A stretch of 64,000 nucleotides of DNA from SCGC-AG-212-J23 sp036406675 (GTDB lineage Bacteria > Pseudomonadota > Gammaproteobacteria > Burkholderiales > SG8-39): positions 51,124-115,123 of the forward strand of contig DASXAO010000076.1 in the NCBI GenBank assembly GCA_036406675.1, in the 5' to 3' direction. A model generated the notes under the pieces. It was not told where the DNA came from. It saw only the letters and a list, made by a program, of their open reading frames with translations, and ran no database searches. Below, piece after piece: positions 1-8,337 of this stretch. Every line of letters begins with the position of its first letter. Position 1 is the first letter of the stretch. The translations under genes and the position numbers were made by a program.

Positions 1-178
1 CCGCGACCCCCGGCAGGAGAGCGTCCCGCGGCTCGATGCTCGCGATGCGGGCATGCGGATGCGGGGAGCGCACAAGCGAGCAGTAAAGGACCCCGGGGAA
101 CGCGAGGTCGTCGACGAATTGGCCTTGCCCGGTCAGCAGTCGCGCGTCTTCCACGCGGCGGATCGCCGCGCCGATCAT
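1..178 (-). CDS. Xanthine dehydrogenase/CoxL-family molybdopterin subunit, N-terminal fragment
   Basis: Partial gene running off the left edge; only the first 59 codons are visible. The start is ATG at 178, and its first bases overlap the stop of the gentisate dioxygenase gene as ATGA, so it is the next gene of the same operon. The visible peptide has the typical opening of aerobic CO dehydrogenase/xanthine dehydrogenase large subunits: RRVEDARLLTGQGQFVDDL, then LVRSPHPHARI. The family binds molybdopterin cytosine dinucleotide and hydroxylates aldehydes, purines or aromatic carboxylates. Substrate cannot be told from this fragment; in this operon an aromatic hydroxylation is possible (inference). 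Confidence 0.8.
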   Translation of the reverse strand, partial: MIGAAIRRVEDARLLTGQGQFVDDLAFPGVLYCSLVRSPHPHARIASIEPRDALLPGVA

Positions 179-1113
179 CGGAGCTCTTCTTTCAGGAGAT
201 CCAGTCGCTCGTAGATCGCGCGGTCGGTCACGATGAAGAGATCCGCCGAGGCGCTGCGCGCCTCGTGGCTCGCCCAGGTCCAGTGCGGGACGGTGAAGAC
301 GTCGTGGCGCGACCATTCGAAGCGCTGCTCGCCGATGGTCGAGCGCCCTTCGCCGGAAACCACGAGGCAGACGGCGTTGTACATTCCCCTCATGGGGCGC
401 GTTCTCGAGCCGATTCTCTTCAGATAGAGATCGAGAGTGGACATCACGGAGCCGCCGCTCTTCGTATACCGGACCGTCCTTGCGCCGTCCGCGCCGGGGG
501 TGGCGTCGGCGAGCTGCCGGCGCATCTCGTCGCCGGGATAGCGGTATTCGGAAGACCCTTCCGCGCCGACCTCCCAGAAGCGCTCGTCCTCGCGTGCGCC
601 CGGCTCGAAGAAGCTCGCGTCGAGCGCGCAGATCGCCGGCATGTTGGCGGCGTCGAACCAGACCGTGCGCCGCTCCCCTTGGTTAATGTGCCCGTGCCAG
701 CACATCGGCGGCGTGAGGACGAGGTCGCCTTCCTTCATCTCGCAGCGCCGGCCGTTCACGATGGTGAGCGCGCCCTCGGCCCGCACGGCGAAGCGGATCG
801 CCGCCGCGGTGTGCCGGTGCGGCACCGCCCGGTCGCCGGGCTCGAGCACGGTGAAGGCGCCGATCAGGTTCTGCGTGGTCACCGTCTCGCCCCCGAAAGC
901 CGGGTTGGCGAGGATGAGCGCGCGGCGCTCGACGTCCTCGATGCCCACCTCGCGCGCCGCGCGCTCGGCGAACGGCTCGAGGTCGCGCCAGCGCCAGTGC
1001 ATCGGCGGGTCCTTCGGTCTGGGCGCGGCCGGCGTGATGCGCTTGTAGCGGTCCCACAGCGGATGGATGTGAGCCCGTTCGAGCGCCTCGATCAGCGCCG
1101 CGTCGCCGCGCAT
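175..1113 (-). CDS. Gentisate 1,2-dioxygenase (bicupin)
   Basis: 312 aa, slightly shorter than the usual ~340-370 aa. It should open the ring of gentisate (2,5-dihydroxybenzoate) to maleylpyruvate in the cytoplasm using Fe(II). The N-terminal cupin carries the metal-binding run HRHTAAAIRF at residues 99-108, with further His at about 140 and 142 (CWHGH). A second cupin half follows with conserved Trp/His near the C-terminus. It lies downstream of a flavin monooxygenase of the 3-hydroxybenzoate 6-hydroxylase/salicylate hydroxylase type, which fits a gentisate route. Salicylate or 1-hydroxy-2-naphthoate 1,2-dioxygenase are close relatives and cannot be excluded. The gene overlaps the next one by 4 bp. 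Confidence 0.85.
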   Translation of the reverse strand: MRGDAALIEALERAHIHPLWDRYKRITPAAPRPKDPPMHWRWRDLEPFAERAAREVGIEDVERRALILANPAFGGETVTTQNLIGAFTVLEPGDRAVPHRHTAAAIRFAVRAEGALTIVNGRRCEMKEGDLVLTPPMCWHGHINQGERRTVWFDAANMPAICALDASFFEPGAREDERFWEVGAEGSSEYRYPGDEMRRQLADATPGADGARTVRYTKSGGSVMSTLDLYLKRIGSRTRPMRGMYNAVCLVVSGEGRSTIGEQRFEWSRHDVFTVPHWTWASHEARSASADLFIVTDRAIYERLDLLKEELR

Positions 1114-1117
1114 CGCC

Positions 1118-1537
1118 TCAACTCTTGTCGACCGAAGCGGAACCCGGACCGCTGACGATGATGTAGAGCATCGCGCCGATGAGCGCCAGGTTTTTCAGGA
1201 AATGGTTGATCTGGTTGACCCGCTGCGCCGGCTCGTACTCCCAGAACCGGTGCGCCATGCCTGTCGCGATCAGCACGTAAACGATCAGAAGCCAGGCCAC
1301 GCGGCGGGTCTGCCAGCCGATGATCAGCAGCACGCCGGCTGCCAGCTCGATGAGGGTCGACAGGTAGGCCATGAGCTCGGGCGCAGGGAATCCGAGCTTG
1401 GTCATGTAGCCGGTCGTGCCGGCGATGTTCATCGCCTTCATGATGCCCGCGACGAGAAACAGGATGCCGATCAGGATCCGTCCCACCAGAAGAGCGGTTC
1501 TGGTGTTGCCGCCGCTGGCATTGACTGCCGAATTCAT
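1118..1537 (-). CDS. DoxX-family membrane protein
   Basis: About 139 aa with four hydrophobic segments typical of DoxX/SURF4-like proteins; the motif GRILIGILFLVAGIMK opens the first. I place the start at ATG 1537 rather than a frame-open upstream ATG at 1618, because a very strong ribosome site (AGGAGAGGAGG) lies just before 1537. DoxX proteins often accompany redox and aromatic catabolism genes, but their chemistry is unclear. Located between the cupin and gentisate dioxygenase genes, 4 bp from the latter, so co-transcribed. Confidence 0.8.
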   Translation of the reverse strand: MNSAVNASGGNTRTALLVGRILIGILFLVAGIMKAMNIAGTTGYMTKLGFPAPELMAYLSTLIELAAGVLLIIGWQTRRVAWLLIVYVLIATGMAHRFWEYEPAQRVNQINHFLKNLALIGAMLYIIVSGPGSASVDKS

Positions 1538-1569
1538 GGTGCTGCCTCCTCTCCTTTGTGGTGTTTCGA

Positions 1570-2076
1570 TTATGCCGGAAGCTCTCTCGCATCGATCAGC
1601 ACAAAGGCGATGCGGCACGCGCGCTCGCCCCGGTTTACCCAGGCGTGGTCGGTTCCCTGTTGCACCAGCACATCGCCCGCCGCCAGGTGCACCTCGCCGT
1701 CGTCGAGGATCATGTCGATCTCGCCTTCCATGACCACCGCATAGTCGACGCTGCGCGTCTTGTGCATGCCCGGATGACCCGAGTTTGACTGGTGGGTCAA
1801 ACCCATTTCCTTCAACACTGCCTCTCGCGAGCTCGCCTTTTGGCCGGGCGGAAACTCCACCACGCGGAACACGCTGCCGAGCGGCGGGGGCGCGACGCCG
1901 ATGTCGCGCTCGGCGCGGTCGGCGAGCCCCGAGATGTCGGCAGGAGACTCGTCGGTGGCCCAGACCAGCGTGGAGACGAGCCCGGAGGCTTTGCGGAGCT
2001 TGCGATTCGGCGCCGGGCCGTCGTAGAGGACGGCGCCCTTGCCGTCCCTGTGCCCGGTCACTACGCGGCGGGTCAT
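1570..2076 (-). CDS. Single-domain cupin protein
   Basis: 168 aa with one cupin fold in the C-terminal half: HPGMHKTRSVDYAVVMEGEI forms motif 1, with His replacing some classic positions, and GDVLVQQGTDHAW forms motif 2. This type of cupin is common in aromatic-acid operons, but no specific reaction is established. Its ATG overlaps the stop of the upstream Bug gene by 4 bp (ATGA), giving translational coupling. It could be a small non-haem iron enzyme or a ligand-binding protein; I cannot decide. Confidence 0.75.
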   Translation of the reverse strand: MTRRVVTGHRDGKGAVLYDGPAPNRKLRKASGLVSTLVWATDESPADISGLADRAERDIGVAPPPLGSVFRVVEFPPGQKASSREAVLKEMGLTHQSNSGHPGMHKTRSVDYAVVMEGEIDMILDDGEVHLAAGDVLVQQGTDHAWVNRGERACRIAFVLIDARELPA

Positions 2077-3047
2077 TCGGGCCGGACTCCCGCCGCGCGC
2101 AGCGCCGCGCCGTACTTGTCGTAGTCGCGCTTGAGGATCGCGCCGAACTCCTCGGGCGTGCCGCCGGTGATCTGAAGCCCCGAAATCTCCATGCGCTGTT
2201 TGACCTCGGGCTGCTGCAGCAACGCGTTGAATTCCCGGTTGAGCCGCAGCACCAGGGCGCGCGGCGTTCCGGGGGCCACCATCATGCCGTGCCAGGTCAC
2301 CAGCTCGAAGCCGGGGATCGTCTCGGCCATGACCGGCAGATCGCCGAGCGGCCCGATGCCCCGCTTCGGCGCGGTCGAGGCGATGGCGCGCACCTTGCCC
2401 GACTTCACGTGACCCACGGCGATGTTGACGACGTCGAAGAGGAGATTGATCTCGCCGCCCATCAAGCCGTTCAGCGCAGGCCCATTGCCCTTGTACATCA
2501 CCATGAGCACTTCGGCGCCGGCGTGCGCACGAAGCAGCTCGCAGGCCACCGAAGGGAGCGCACCGGAGGCGCCGCAGCTCGCCTTCCCCGGATTCGCCTT
2601 GATATAGGCGAGCACGTCCGCCGTGGTCGTCGGTGGAAACGCCGGATGCGCGAGCAGCACCATCGAAGCGATGTCGAGGTGGATCACCGGAGCGAGGTCG
2701 CGGAAGGGATCGATGCTCGCCTTGAGATAGAACGGATTGGTGATCACGCTGGGCACCACGAAGAGCACGGTGTGGCCGTCCGGCGCCGACTTGGAAGCGG
2801 CGGCGTGCGCGATGTTTCCCTGCGCGCCCGGGTGATTCTCGACGACGTTCGGCTGCCCGGTGCGCTCCGCGAGGCCGGCCGCGAGGATGCGCGCGACGAC
2901 GTCGGCCGGACCGCCCGGCGCGAACGGGACGAGCCAGCGGATCGGCTTCGTCGGCCAGGCGGGCTCCTGCGCCATCACGCTCGTACTAAGGGAAACGGAA
3001 ATAACGATAGAAAAGAGGAAATGCGGAATCCGGATTAATCTCTTCAC
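2073..3047 (-). CDS. Bug-family tripartite tricarboxylate transporter binding protein
   Basis: 324 aa with an N-terminal signal peptide ending near Ala-Gln at residues 26-27. The family signature PTKPIRWLVPFAPGGPADV follows it, and a GDLPVMAE-type hinge motif lies in the second half. Bug proteins bind carboxylates or aromatic acids in the periplasm and can feed TTT permeases, but most are orphans without permease genes, as here. Position between UbiD and cupin genes suggests an aromatic acid ligand (inference). Overlaps both neighbours by 4 bp. The signal-peptide coding region is unusually A+T rich. Confidence 0.9.
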   Translation of the reverse strand: MKRLIRIPHFLFSIVISVSLSTSVMAQEPAWPTKPIRWLVPFAPGGPADVVARILAAGLAERTGQPNVVENHPGAQGNIAHAAASKSAPDGHTVLFVVPSVITNPFYLKASIDPFRDLAPVIHLDIASMVLLAHPAFPPTTTADVLAYIKANPGKASCGASGALPSVACELLRAHAGAEVLMVMYKGNGPALNGLMGGEINLLFDVVNIAVGHVKSGKVRAIASTAPKRGIGPLGDLPVMAETIPGFELVTWHGMMVAPGTPRALVLRLNREFNALLQQPEVKQRMEISGLQITGGTPEEFGAILKRDYDKYGAALRAAGVRPE

Positions 3048-4543
3048 CGCGTCACCTGGTAGCGACCTTCGTGGTCGCGCGAAAGTTTTCCAGAGCCCCG
3101 CAGGACCTCGAGCTCCCGCACGATCTCACGGCCATCGCGACTGCCCACGGCGGCCATGAGCTCGGCGAAGAATTTCGGCCCATCGGCGAGCGCCGCCGGC
3201 AGCGAAGCGAAGCGCCGGCCGTCGAGCGCCGGCGGCCTGGGGATCCTGTGCTCGAGGACGCGCTCTCCCAGGGGAAGGGTAAGGTCGAACCCGGCCTTGG
3301 CGCCGGTGGTTGCGCCGCCCAGCGAGGGGTCGAGCGGCAGCGTGCGCATGCCGGTGGCCACGACCAGATCGCGGTCGGCCTGGAAGCGCGTGGCGAAAGC
3401 CCAGTCGACCTGCTCGTCGGAAAAAACGTCGATGTCCGGATCGACCACGAATACGTGCTTCGCGTTGGCCAGGCTGCCGAACACCGCGGCGATGGCGTTG
3501 CGCGCCTCGCCCGGAACCCGCTGGTTGAGCGCGATGCGCACGTTGTACATGCCGCCGCTCGAGGGTGTGGCATAGACTGCCCGCGTCTCGCGCACCGCCG
3601 TCTCGAGCGAGCGCCAGACCGTGACCTCGGTGCGCAGCGCGCAGAGCTGCGCGGTGTCGGTGCGCGCGAGCGCGGGGCCGCCGATGGTCGCGGTCTGGAA
3701 CACCGCGTCGCGCCGGCGCGTGATGGCGGTGAGGTGGAACACGGGATTGCGCTTGACGGCGCCGTAGTAGCCGAGGAATTCGCCGTAAGGGCCTTCGGGC
3801 TCCACGTGACCCGCCGGGTGCAGGTAGCCCTCGAGCACGTATTCCGCGTCGGCCGGGACGCGCAGGTCCTGGCTCACGCATTTCACGACCGGGAGCGGCG
3901 CGCCGCGCAGCGACGCGACCAGGCCCGCCTCGTCGGCCGGGATGCGCATGGTGGCGGCCACGTGGTCGATCGGGTGCGAGCCGACCACGAATGCAATCGG
4001 CAGCGCCTCGCCGCGTTTCGCCTGCGCAAGATAGATCGCGCGCAGGTCGGACGGCGCCACGAGATCGACCCCGGCTTCGCGGCGGCCGCGCAGCATCAGC
4101 CTGCGCATGCCGACGTTGACCCAGCCGCTTTCGCGGTCGACGGTGAAATCGGTCGACGCGGAAACGTACGGCGCGCCGTCCAGGCCGTGCTGCAGATGCA
4201 CCGGCAATGCGGTGAAGTCCGGATCTTTCTCGACCACCTGCTGGCACGGCGCATTCGAGACTTCGACCACCTCGGGCCGGGTCTTGAGGCGCGAAAGCAC
4301 TTCCGGCAACAGCCGCTGCGGCGTGGTGCCGAACGCCGCCGCGAGGCGCGAGCGGCTGCCGGCCACATTGCCGGCGAGCGAAGCGCCTTCGGGGCCCGCG
4401 CGTTGCAGCCAGACCGCTTTGGGGTTGCCCTCGAGCATCCCGGCGACATCGGCCAGCGCGACCGGCCCCTCGACTTTCTGGAGCTCCTCCGGTCCAAGCG
4501 ACTCGAGGAAGCGGCGTAACCGGAAACGTTCGACGTCATGCAT
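3044..4543 (-). CDS. UbiD-family (de)carboxylase
   Basis: 499 aa, full length for the UbiD family, which needs prenylated FMN made by a UbiX-type flavin prenyltransferase (no ubiX in this window). These enzymes decarboxylate aromatic or unsaturated acids reversibly. Sequence landmarks are the N-terminal LRRFLESLG, the EGPYGEFLGYYG motif and the Glu-rich centre typical of UbiD/phenolic acid decarboxylases. It overlaps the upstream monooxygenase gene by 8 bp and the downstream Bug gene by 4 bp. Its place in a gentisate-type operon makes a catabolic role more likely than ubiquinone synthesis (inference). Confidence 0.88.
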   Translation of the reverse strand: MHDVERFRLRRFLESLGPEELQKVEGPVALADVAGMLEGNPKAVWLQRAGPEGASLAGNVAGSRSRLAAAFGTTPQRLLPEVLSRLKTRPEVVEVSNAPCQQVVEKDPDFTALPVHLQHGLDGAPYVSASTDFTVDRESGWVNVGMRRLMLRGRREAGVDLVAPSDLRAIYLAQAKRGEALPIAFVVGSHPIDHVAATMRIPADEAGLVASLRGAPLPVVKCVSQDLRVPADAEYVLEGYLHPAGHVEPEGPYGEFLGYYGAVKRNPVFHLTAITRRRDAVFQTATIGGPALARTDTAQLCALRTEVTVWRSLETAVRETRAVYATPSSGGMYNVRIALNQRVPGEARNAIAAVFGSLANAKHVFVVDPDIDVFSDEQVDWAFATRFQADRDLVVATGMRTLPLDPSLGGATTGAKAGFDLTLPLGERVLEHRIPRPPALDGRRFASLPAALADGPKFFAELMAAVGSRDGREIVRELEVLRGSGKLSRDHEGRYQVTR

Positions 4544-5744
4544 CCCAGATTTTTTCCTTGGTAACGTCGTAGCGGAACAGCCACTCGTAGCGCTCCGCGA
4601 TGGGCGCTCCGGCCCACTCGCGGCTCACGTACTCGCGCGCCTTGGCCGGATCGGCGAGCGCCTTGTTGTGGAAGCGCCGGATGTTCGCTGCCGAGCCTTC
4701 GACGGCACGACGCGTACGTTCGCGCCTTGCTTTCTCATAACTCAATAATCTTGCGGGAACATCCGCGCCCGACTCGGTGAGCGCGCGGGCGAGGATGTAG
4801 CCGTCCTCGATCGCCATGTTGGCGCCCTGCGCGAGGAACGGCACCATGGAGTGACACGCGTCGCCGAGCAGGCTCACCCGCCCGACCGTCCAGTGCTCCA
4901 TCGGCGCTCGCACCATCAGCGCCCACTTGTACGGGATCGGGATGTTCCGGATGAGCGCGTGCACGTCGTCGTGCCATCCGGCGAAATCGGCCTTCAGCTC
5001 CTCCGGGGTCCCGCGCGCGCTCCAGGACTCGACACGCCAGTCGGAGCGCTCCTGCGCGCCGACGAAATTCATGACCTTGCCGCCACGCAGCGGATAGTGC
5101 ACCACGTGACCGCCGGGCCCCACCCAGTTGCTACCCACCATGCGCGCCATGTGCCTTGGCAAAGCCTCCATCGCCACTATGCCGCGCCACGCCACCACCC
5201 CGGTGAACTCGGGCTTGTCCGGCCCGAACAGGCCCTGGCGGACGCTCGAGTGGACCCCGTCGGCGCCGATCAGCGCATCGGCTTCGACCGCACCGCCGTC
5301 CTCCAGTCGGACGGTCACCGATTCCCTTGTTTGCTCGAACCCGACGCATTTCGCGCCGAGGCGGATGGCGCCGGGCTTCTCGCGGCGCACCGCGCGCTCC
5401 AGCACTCCCAGGAGATCCGGACGATAGACGGTGAGATAAGGAAAGCCGTAGCGCTCGACCGAGACCTTGCCCAGATCGTGGAGCTTCCAGCGCTCGCCGC
5501 TGTTCCACAGGCGTATCTCCTTGCTCTCGGCTTCGCACGAGAGCGCCTTCAGCTCTTCCCCGACGCCGAGCGCGAACAGCGCCCGCGTGCCGTTCGCCGC
5601 GAGCTGCAGCCCCGCACCCAGCTCCTTCAGCTCCGGCGCCTGCTCGAACACCTCGACGTCGCAGCCCATCCTGAGGAGCGCCAGCGCCGCGGTCAGTCCG
5701 CCGATGCCGCCGCCGGCGACGAGGACGCGGGGAAAGCCGGGCAT
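4536..5744 (-). CDS. FAD-dependent aromatic monooxygenase (3-hydroxybenzoate 6-hydroxylase/salicylate hydroxylase type)
   Basis: 402 aa, single-component flavoprotein hydroxylase. FAD-binding GGGIGG sits at residues 11-16, the DG motif (GADGVHSSVR) in the middle, and GDACHSMVPFLAQGAN near residue 295. With gentisate dioxygenase downstream, the best guess is NADH-dependent conversion of 3-hydroxybenzoate to gentisate; salicylate 1-hydroxylation to catechol is the main alternative. It is the first gene of the minus-strand aromatic operon. A TATATT hexamer lies 7 nt before the ATG and there is no Shine-Dalgarno sequence, so the mRNA may be leaderless. Confidence 0.85.
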   Translation of the reverse strand: MPGFPRVLVAGGGIGGLTAALALLRMGCDVEVFEQAPELKELGAGLQLAANGTRALFALGVGEELKALSCEAESKEIRLWNSGERWKLHDLGKVSVERYGFPYLTVYRPDLLGVLERAVRREKPGAIRLGAKCVGFEQTRESVTVRLEDGGAVEADALIGADGVHSSVRQGLFGPDKPEFTGVVAWRGIVAMEALPRHMARMVGSNWVGPGGHVVHYPLRGGKVMNFVGAQERSDWRVESWSARGTPEELKADFAGWHDDVHALIRNIPIPYKWALMVRAPMEHWTVGRVSLLGDACHSMVPFLAQGANMAIEDGYILARALTESGADVPARLLSYEKARRERTRRAVEGSAANIRRFHNKALADPAKAREYVSREWAGAPIAERYEWLFRYDVTKEKIWDA

Positions 5745-5751
5745 GCGCGGA

Positions 5752-5757
5752 AATATA
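5752..5757 (-). promoter_or_regulatory. Candidate -10 box of the aromatic operon
   Basis: TATATT on the minus strand, 7 nt before the monooxygenase ATG at 5744, the spacing expected if transcription starts at the start codon. No good -35 is visible. On the plus strand the same bases give TATACA, which may serve the divergent gene at 5825. Confidence 0.4.
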
Positions 5758-5824
5758 CACTCGGCGCGCAGCTAGACAGCACCGGAGAGTCGCGGCAAGC
5801 TAGGCGCCAAGGAGAGGAGAACCC

Positions 5825-7024
5825 ATGAAGAACGTCAGACTTGTCGCGGCGGCTTGCGCCGCGCTCGCTTCGCTGTCCACCATCGCTTTGGCCGACGACG
5901 ATCACGACCGCGGCCGCTTTCCGCAGAGCGCTACGTTCACCACCCAGGCCATCACGCCGCTCGCGATCGAAGGCCTGACCGCCGACGACGATGGCAACCT
6001 CTACACCACCGGCCGGGATCTGGTAAACGATACCTGCCCGGTGTGGAAGTTCACCGGCGCCACGCGCACCACGGTCGGCTTCATTCCCAACCCGGCAGCG
6101 GCACGCTGCAACCCCTCCGGCGCTGCCTTCGACGCCCACGGCGACCTCTACATCGCCGACGGCGGCCCCGCCGCCACGGTCTGGAAGCTCACCCCGAACG
6201 CGGTGACGCCTCCCCTCGGCGTCGCCTTCGCCACGGGCGTCCCGGGAACGAACGGCCTCGCCTTCGACGGCGACGGCAATCTCTGGACCGGGGACGGCAC
6301 GACCGGGCTGGGCCGGGTCTGGAAAATCCAGCCCGCTGGCGGAGCGTGCGAGCCGGCTTTCAGCGGTTGCGCCGAAGCGTTCCGGATCCAGCCGATGGCC
6401 AACACCGCAGGCGTCGGACGATCGAATGGAACCCTGCAGCCGGGCAATGCCACGCCGAACCCGCAACCGCTCGTGGCGAACGGGCTGGCCTTCACGCGCG
6501 AGGGCGACCTCTACATCGCCGATACGGCCCGCGGCGCGATCTGGAAAGTCGAGTTCCACCGCCGAGGCGAGCTCAAGAGCCGCACCGGGTGCGACACCAC
6601 CTTCACCGCCAACACGCTTTGTCTGGACAACATCTTCGTAGCGCATCCTTACCTCGAGGGTACCGACGGGATCATGCTCGACCGCGCGGGCAACATCTGG
6701 AACTCCGCCAACGAGCGCAACGCCATCGTCGTGGTCACGAAGGACCGCGACGTGGTCGAGGTGTTCCGCAATCCGGTCAACGCCGCCGGCCTCAGAAACT
6801 CCGCGGATGCCGCGGTCGGCAACAACCACATCCTCGAGCTGCCGACGAGCCCGGTGCTTTTCGGCAAGCGGTTCTGCACCGCCAATTCCGACGGCAACCG
6901 GCGTGACAATTCGCCGAACGCCGCGGGCGAGGTCAACCAGGGCGGCGCGGTCGGCGCGCGCGGCAAGATCTCGTGCATGGATCAGGATCTGGAGATCCCG
7001 GGCGCGCGCCTGCCGGTGCGCTAG
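5825..7024 (+). CDS. Secreted beta-propeller (SMP-30/NHL-like) protein
   Basis: 399 aa with a clear Sec signal peptide (cleavage after ...STIALA, about residue 23) and a strong GGAGAGGAGA ribosome site. The body has recurring blade-like units such as DDDGNLYTT, DAHGDLYIAD, DGDGNLWTGD, REGDLYIADT and DRAGNIWNSA, typical of six-bladed propellers of the SMP-30/gluconolactonase/NHL group. Several Cys residues suit a periplasmic protein with disulfides. Catalytic metal residues of gluconolactonases are not obvious, so function is open. Divergent from the aromatic operon and followed by a GC hairpin. Confidence 0.75.
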   Translation: MKNVRLVAAACAALASLSTIALADDDHDRGRFPQSATFTTQAITPLAIEGLTADDDGNLYTTGRDLVNDTCPVWKFTGATRTTVGFIPNPAAARCNPSGAAFDAHGDLYIADGGPAATVWKLTPNAVTPPLGVAFATGVPGTNGLAFDGDGNLWTGDGTTGLGRVWKIQPAGGACEPAFSGCAEAFRIQPMANTAGVGRSNGTLQPGNATPNPQPLVANGLAFTREGDLYIADTARGAIWKVEFHRRGELKSRTGCDTTFTANTLCLDNIFVAHPYLEGTDGIMLDRAGNIWNSANERNAIVVVTKDRDVVEVFRNPVNAAGLRNSADAAVGNNHILELPTSPVLFGKRFCTANSDGNRRDNSPNAAGEVNQGGAVGARGKISCMDQDLEIPGARLPVR

Positions 7025-7038
7025 GCAACATCTCGGTC

Positions 7039-7058
7039 GCCCCCGCGAACGCGGGGGC
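7039..7058. terminator. GC palindrome between convergent genes
   Basis: Perfect 8 bp stem GCCCCCGC/GCGGGGGC with a GAAC loop, lying between the stops of two convergent genes (7024 and 7066). It resembles the widespread betaproteobacterial repeat of the ATCCCCGCGAACGCGGGGAT type and lacks a clear T-tract, so it may be a repeat element that also ends transcription from both sides. Confidence 0.55.
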
Positions 7059-7065
7059 CCAGCTC

Positions 7066-7914
7066 TTAGCGCTTCACGATGCTGATGAAGTCCTCGGCTG
7101 CGAGCTGGGACTTCGACATCCCGCGGTAGGCGGACTGCACCTCGCGGGCGAGCGGCACGTCGACGCCCGCCTGGCGCGCGGCCTCGACGATGAGGTCCAG
7201 GTCCTTGAGGAGCAGCGCGCCGGTGGCGGTCGGCGCGTAGTCGTGCTTTCGCAGCGGGTCGAGCTTGTACTTTACGAGCGGCGAGGCGACCACGCTCTCG
7301 CCGAGAAGGTCGAGAATCGCCTGCCACGAGATGCCGCCCTTTTGCGCGAGGGCGAGCGTTTCGCCCATCATCCCCGCGGTCACCGCGACCATGAGGTTGA
7401 TCGCCAGCTTGGCGTAGCGCGCTTCCTCGCCCTCCCCTAGCCAGATCTGCGCGCGGCTGTAGGCGGCGAGCGCTTCGCGCGCGCGGTCGAAAGAGGCCTT
7501 TGGGCCGGACACGAAGGTCGTGAGGCCGCCCGATTCCGCGAGATTGACGCTGCCGGAGATCGGCGCGCGCAGATACGCGATCCGGCGCGCGCTCAGCGCG
7601 GCGGCCACCTTCGCCGAGGCCACCGGGCCGACCGTGGAAGTCTCCACGAGGACGGCGGAAGAAGGCATGCCCTCGGCAAGGGCGCGCGACTGGTCGACCA
7701 GAACCGCCTCGGTCGGCAGCGAGGTGAAGACCAGAGCGGCTCCGTCCAACGCATGTGCGGCGGAGGAAGCGGCGGTGATTCCGCGCGCTTCGGCCATGGC
7801 GAGGCGCTCGCCGCTGACGTCGAATCCACGAACCTGCCACCCCGCCGCGGCCAGGCGCGACGCCATCGGCAGTCCGATCAGTCCCAGGCCGAGCCAAGCG
7901 ATCTGTTTTGCCAT
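7066..7914 (-). CDS. NAD(P)-dependent 3-hydroxyisobutyrate dehydrogenase-family oxidoreductase
   Basis: 282 aa beta-hydroxyacid dehydrogenase. N-terminal Rossmann motif GLGLIGLPMASRLAAAG lies at residues 9-25. The substrate-binding APISGSVNLAESGGLT segment corresponds to the family D-APVSGG motif. The catalytic Lys is in the YAKLAINLM segment near residue 168. The reaction is oxidation of a small 3-hydroxy acid or reduction of a semialdehyde; the specific substrate cannot be read. It follows the GlcG-like gene by 9 bp and probably belongs to the prpE-led operon. Confidence 0.82.
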   Translation of the reverse strand: MAKQIAWLGLGLIGLPMASRLAAAGWQVRGFDVSGERLAMAEARGITAASSAAHALDGAALVFTSLPTEAVLVDQSRALAEGMPSSAVLVETSTVGPVASAKVAAALSARRIAYLRAPISGSVNLAESGGLTTFVSGPKASFDRAREALAAYSRAQIWLGEGEEARYAKLAINLMVAVTAGMMGETLALAQKGGISWQAILDLLGESVVASPLVKYKLDPLRKHDYAPTATGALLLKDLDLIVEAARQAGVDVPLAREVQSAYRGMSKSQLAAEDFISIVKR

Positions 7915-7923
7915 TGGAAAAAG

Positions 7924-8328
7924 CTACGCCGTCAGAGCTGCGATCCCGGCCTTGGCGATCTGCTCGTCCTCGTGCGATTGCACGCCCGAGACGCCGAGCG
8001 CGCCGATGCATTCGCCGTCGATCACGATCGGCAGGCCGCCCTGGATCGGCGTGACGCCGGGCATCCTGAGCATCGCCGTGCGCCCGCTCCTGATGCGCTC
8101 TTCCCACATCGCCGTGGAGCGCCGCGTCTCGGCGGCGGTGCGGCCTTTCTCGACCGCGATGCGCGAGTTCGCGGGCGTCGCGCCGTCCATCCGGAAAAGG
8201 TGCAGCAGGTGGCCGCCGTCGTCGACGATCGCGACGCAGACGTTCCAGTTGTTCTTCTTCGCCTCGGATTCGGCGGCGGCGGAGATCCTCTTGCAGTCTT
8301 CGAGCGTGAGCATCGAGCGGGTCTTCAT
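7924..8328 (-). CDS. GlcG/HbpS-family (DUF336) protein
   Basis: 134 aa, the usual size of the GlcG/HbpS haem-degrading-like family. Landmarks are the opening MLTLEDCKRI, the central VAIVDDGGHLLHLFRMDGA strand and GGLPIVIDGECIGALGVSG near the end. Members bind haem or small acids and often sit beside catabolic dehydrogenases as cytoplasmic accessory proteins; no reaction is established. Flanked by prpE (9 bp) and the hydroxyisobutyrate dehydrogenase-like gene. Confidence 0.8.
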   Translation of the reverse strand: MKTRSMLTLEDCKRISAAAESEAKKNNWNVCVAIVDDGGHLLHLFRMDGATPANSRIAVEKGRTAAETRRSTAMWEERIRSGRTAMLRMPGVTPIQGGLPIVIDGECIGALGVSGVQSHEDEQIAKAGIAALTA

Positions 8329-8337
8329 GGGCGGACT

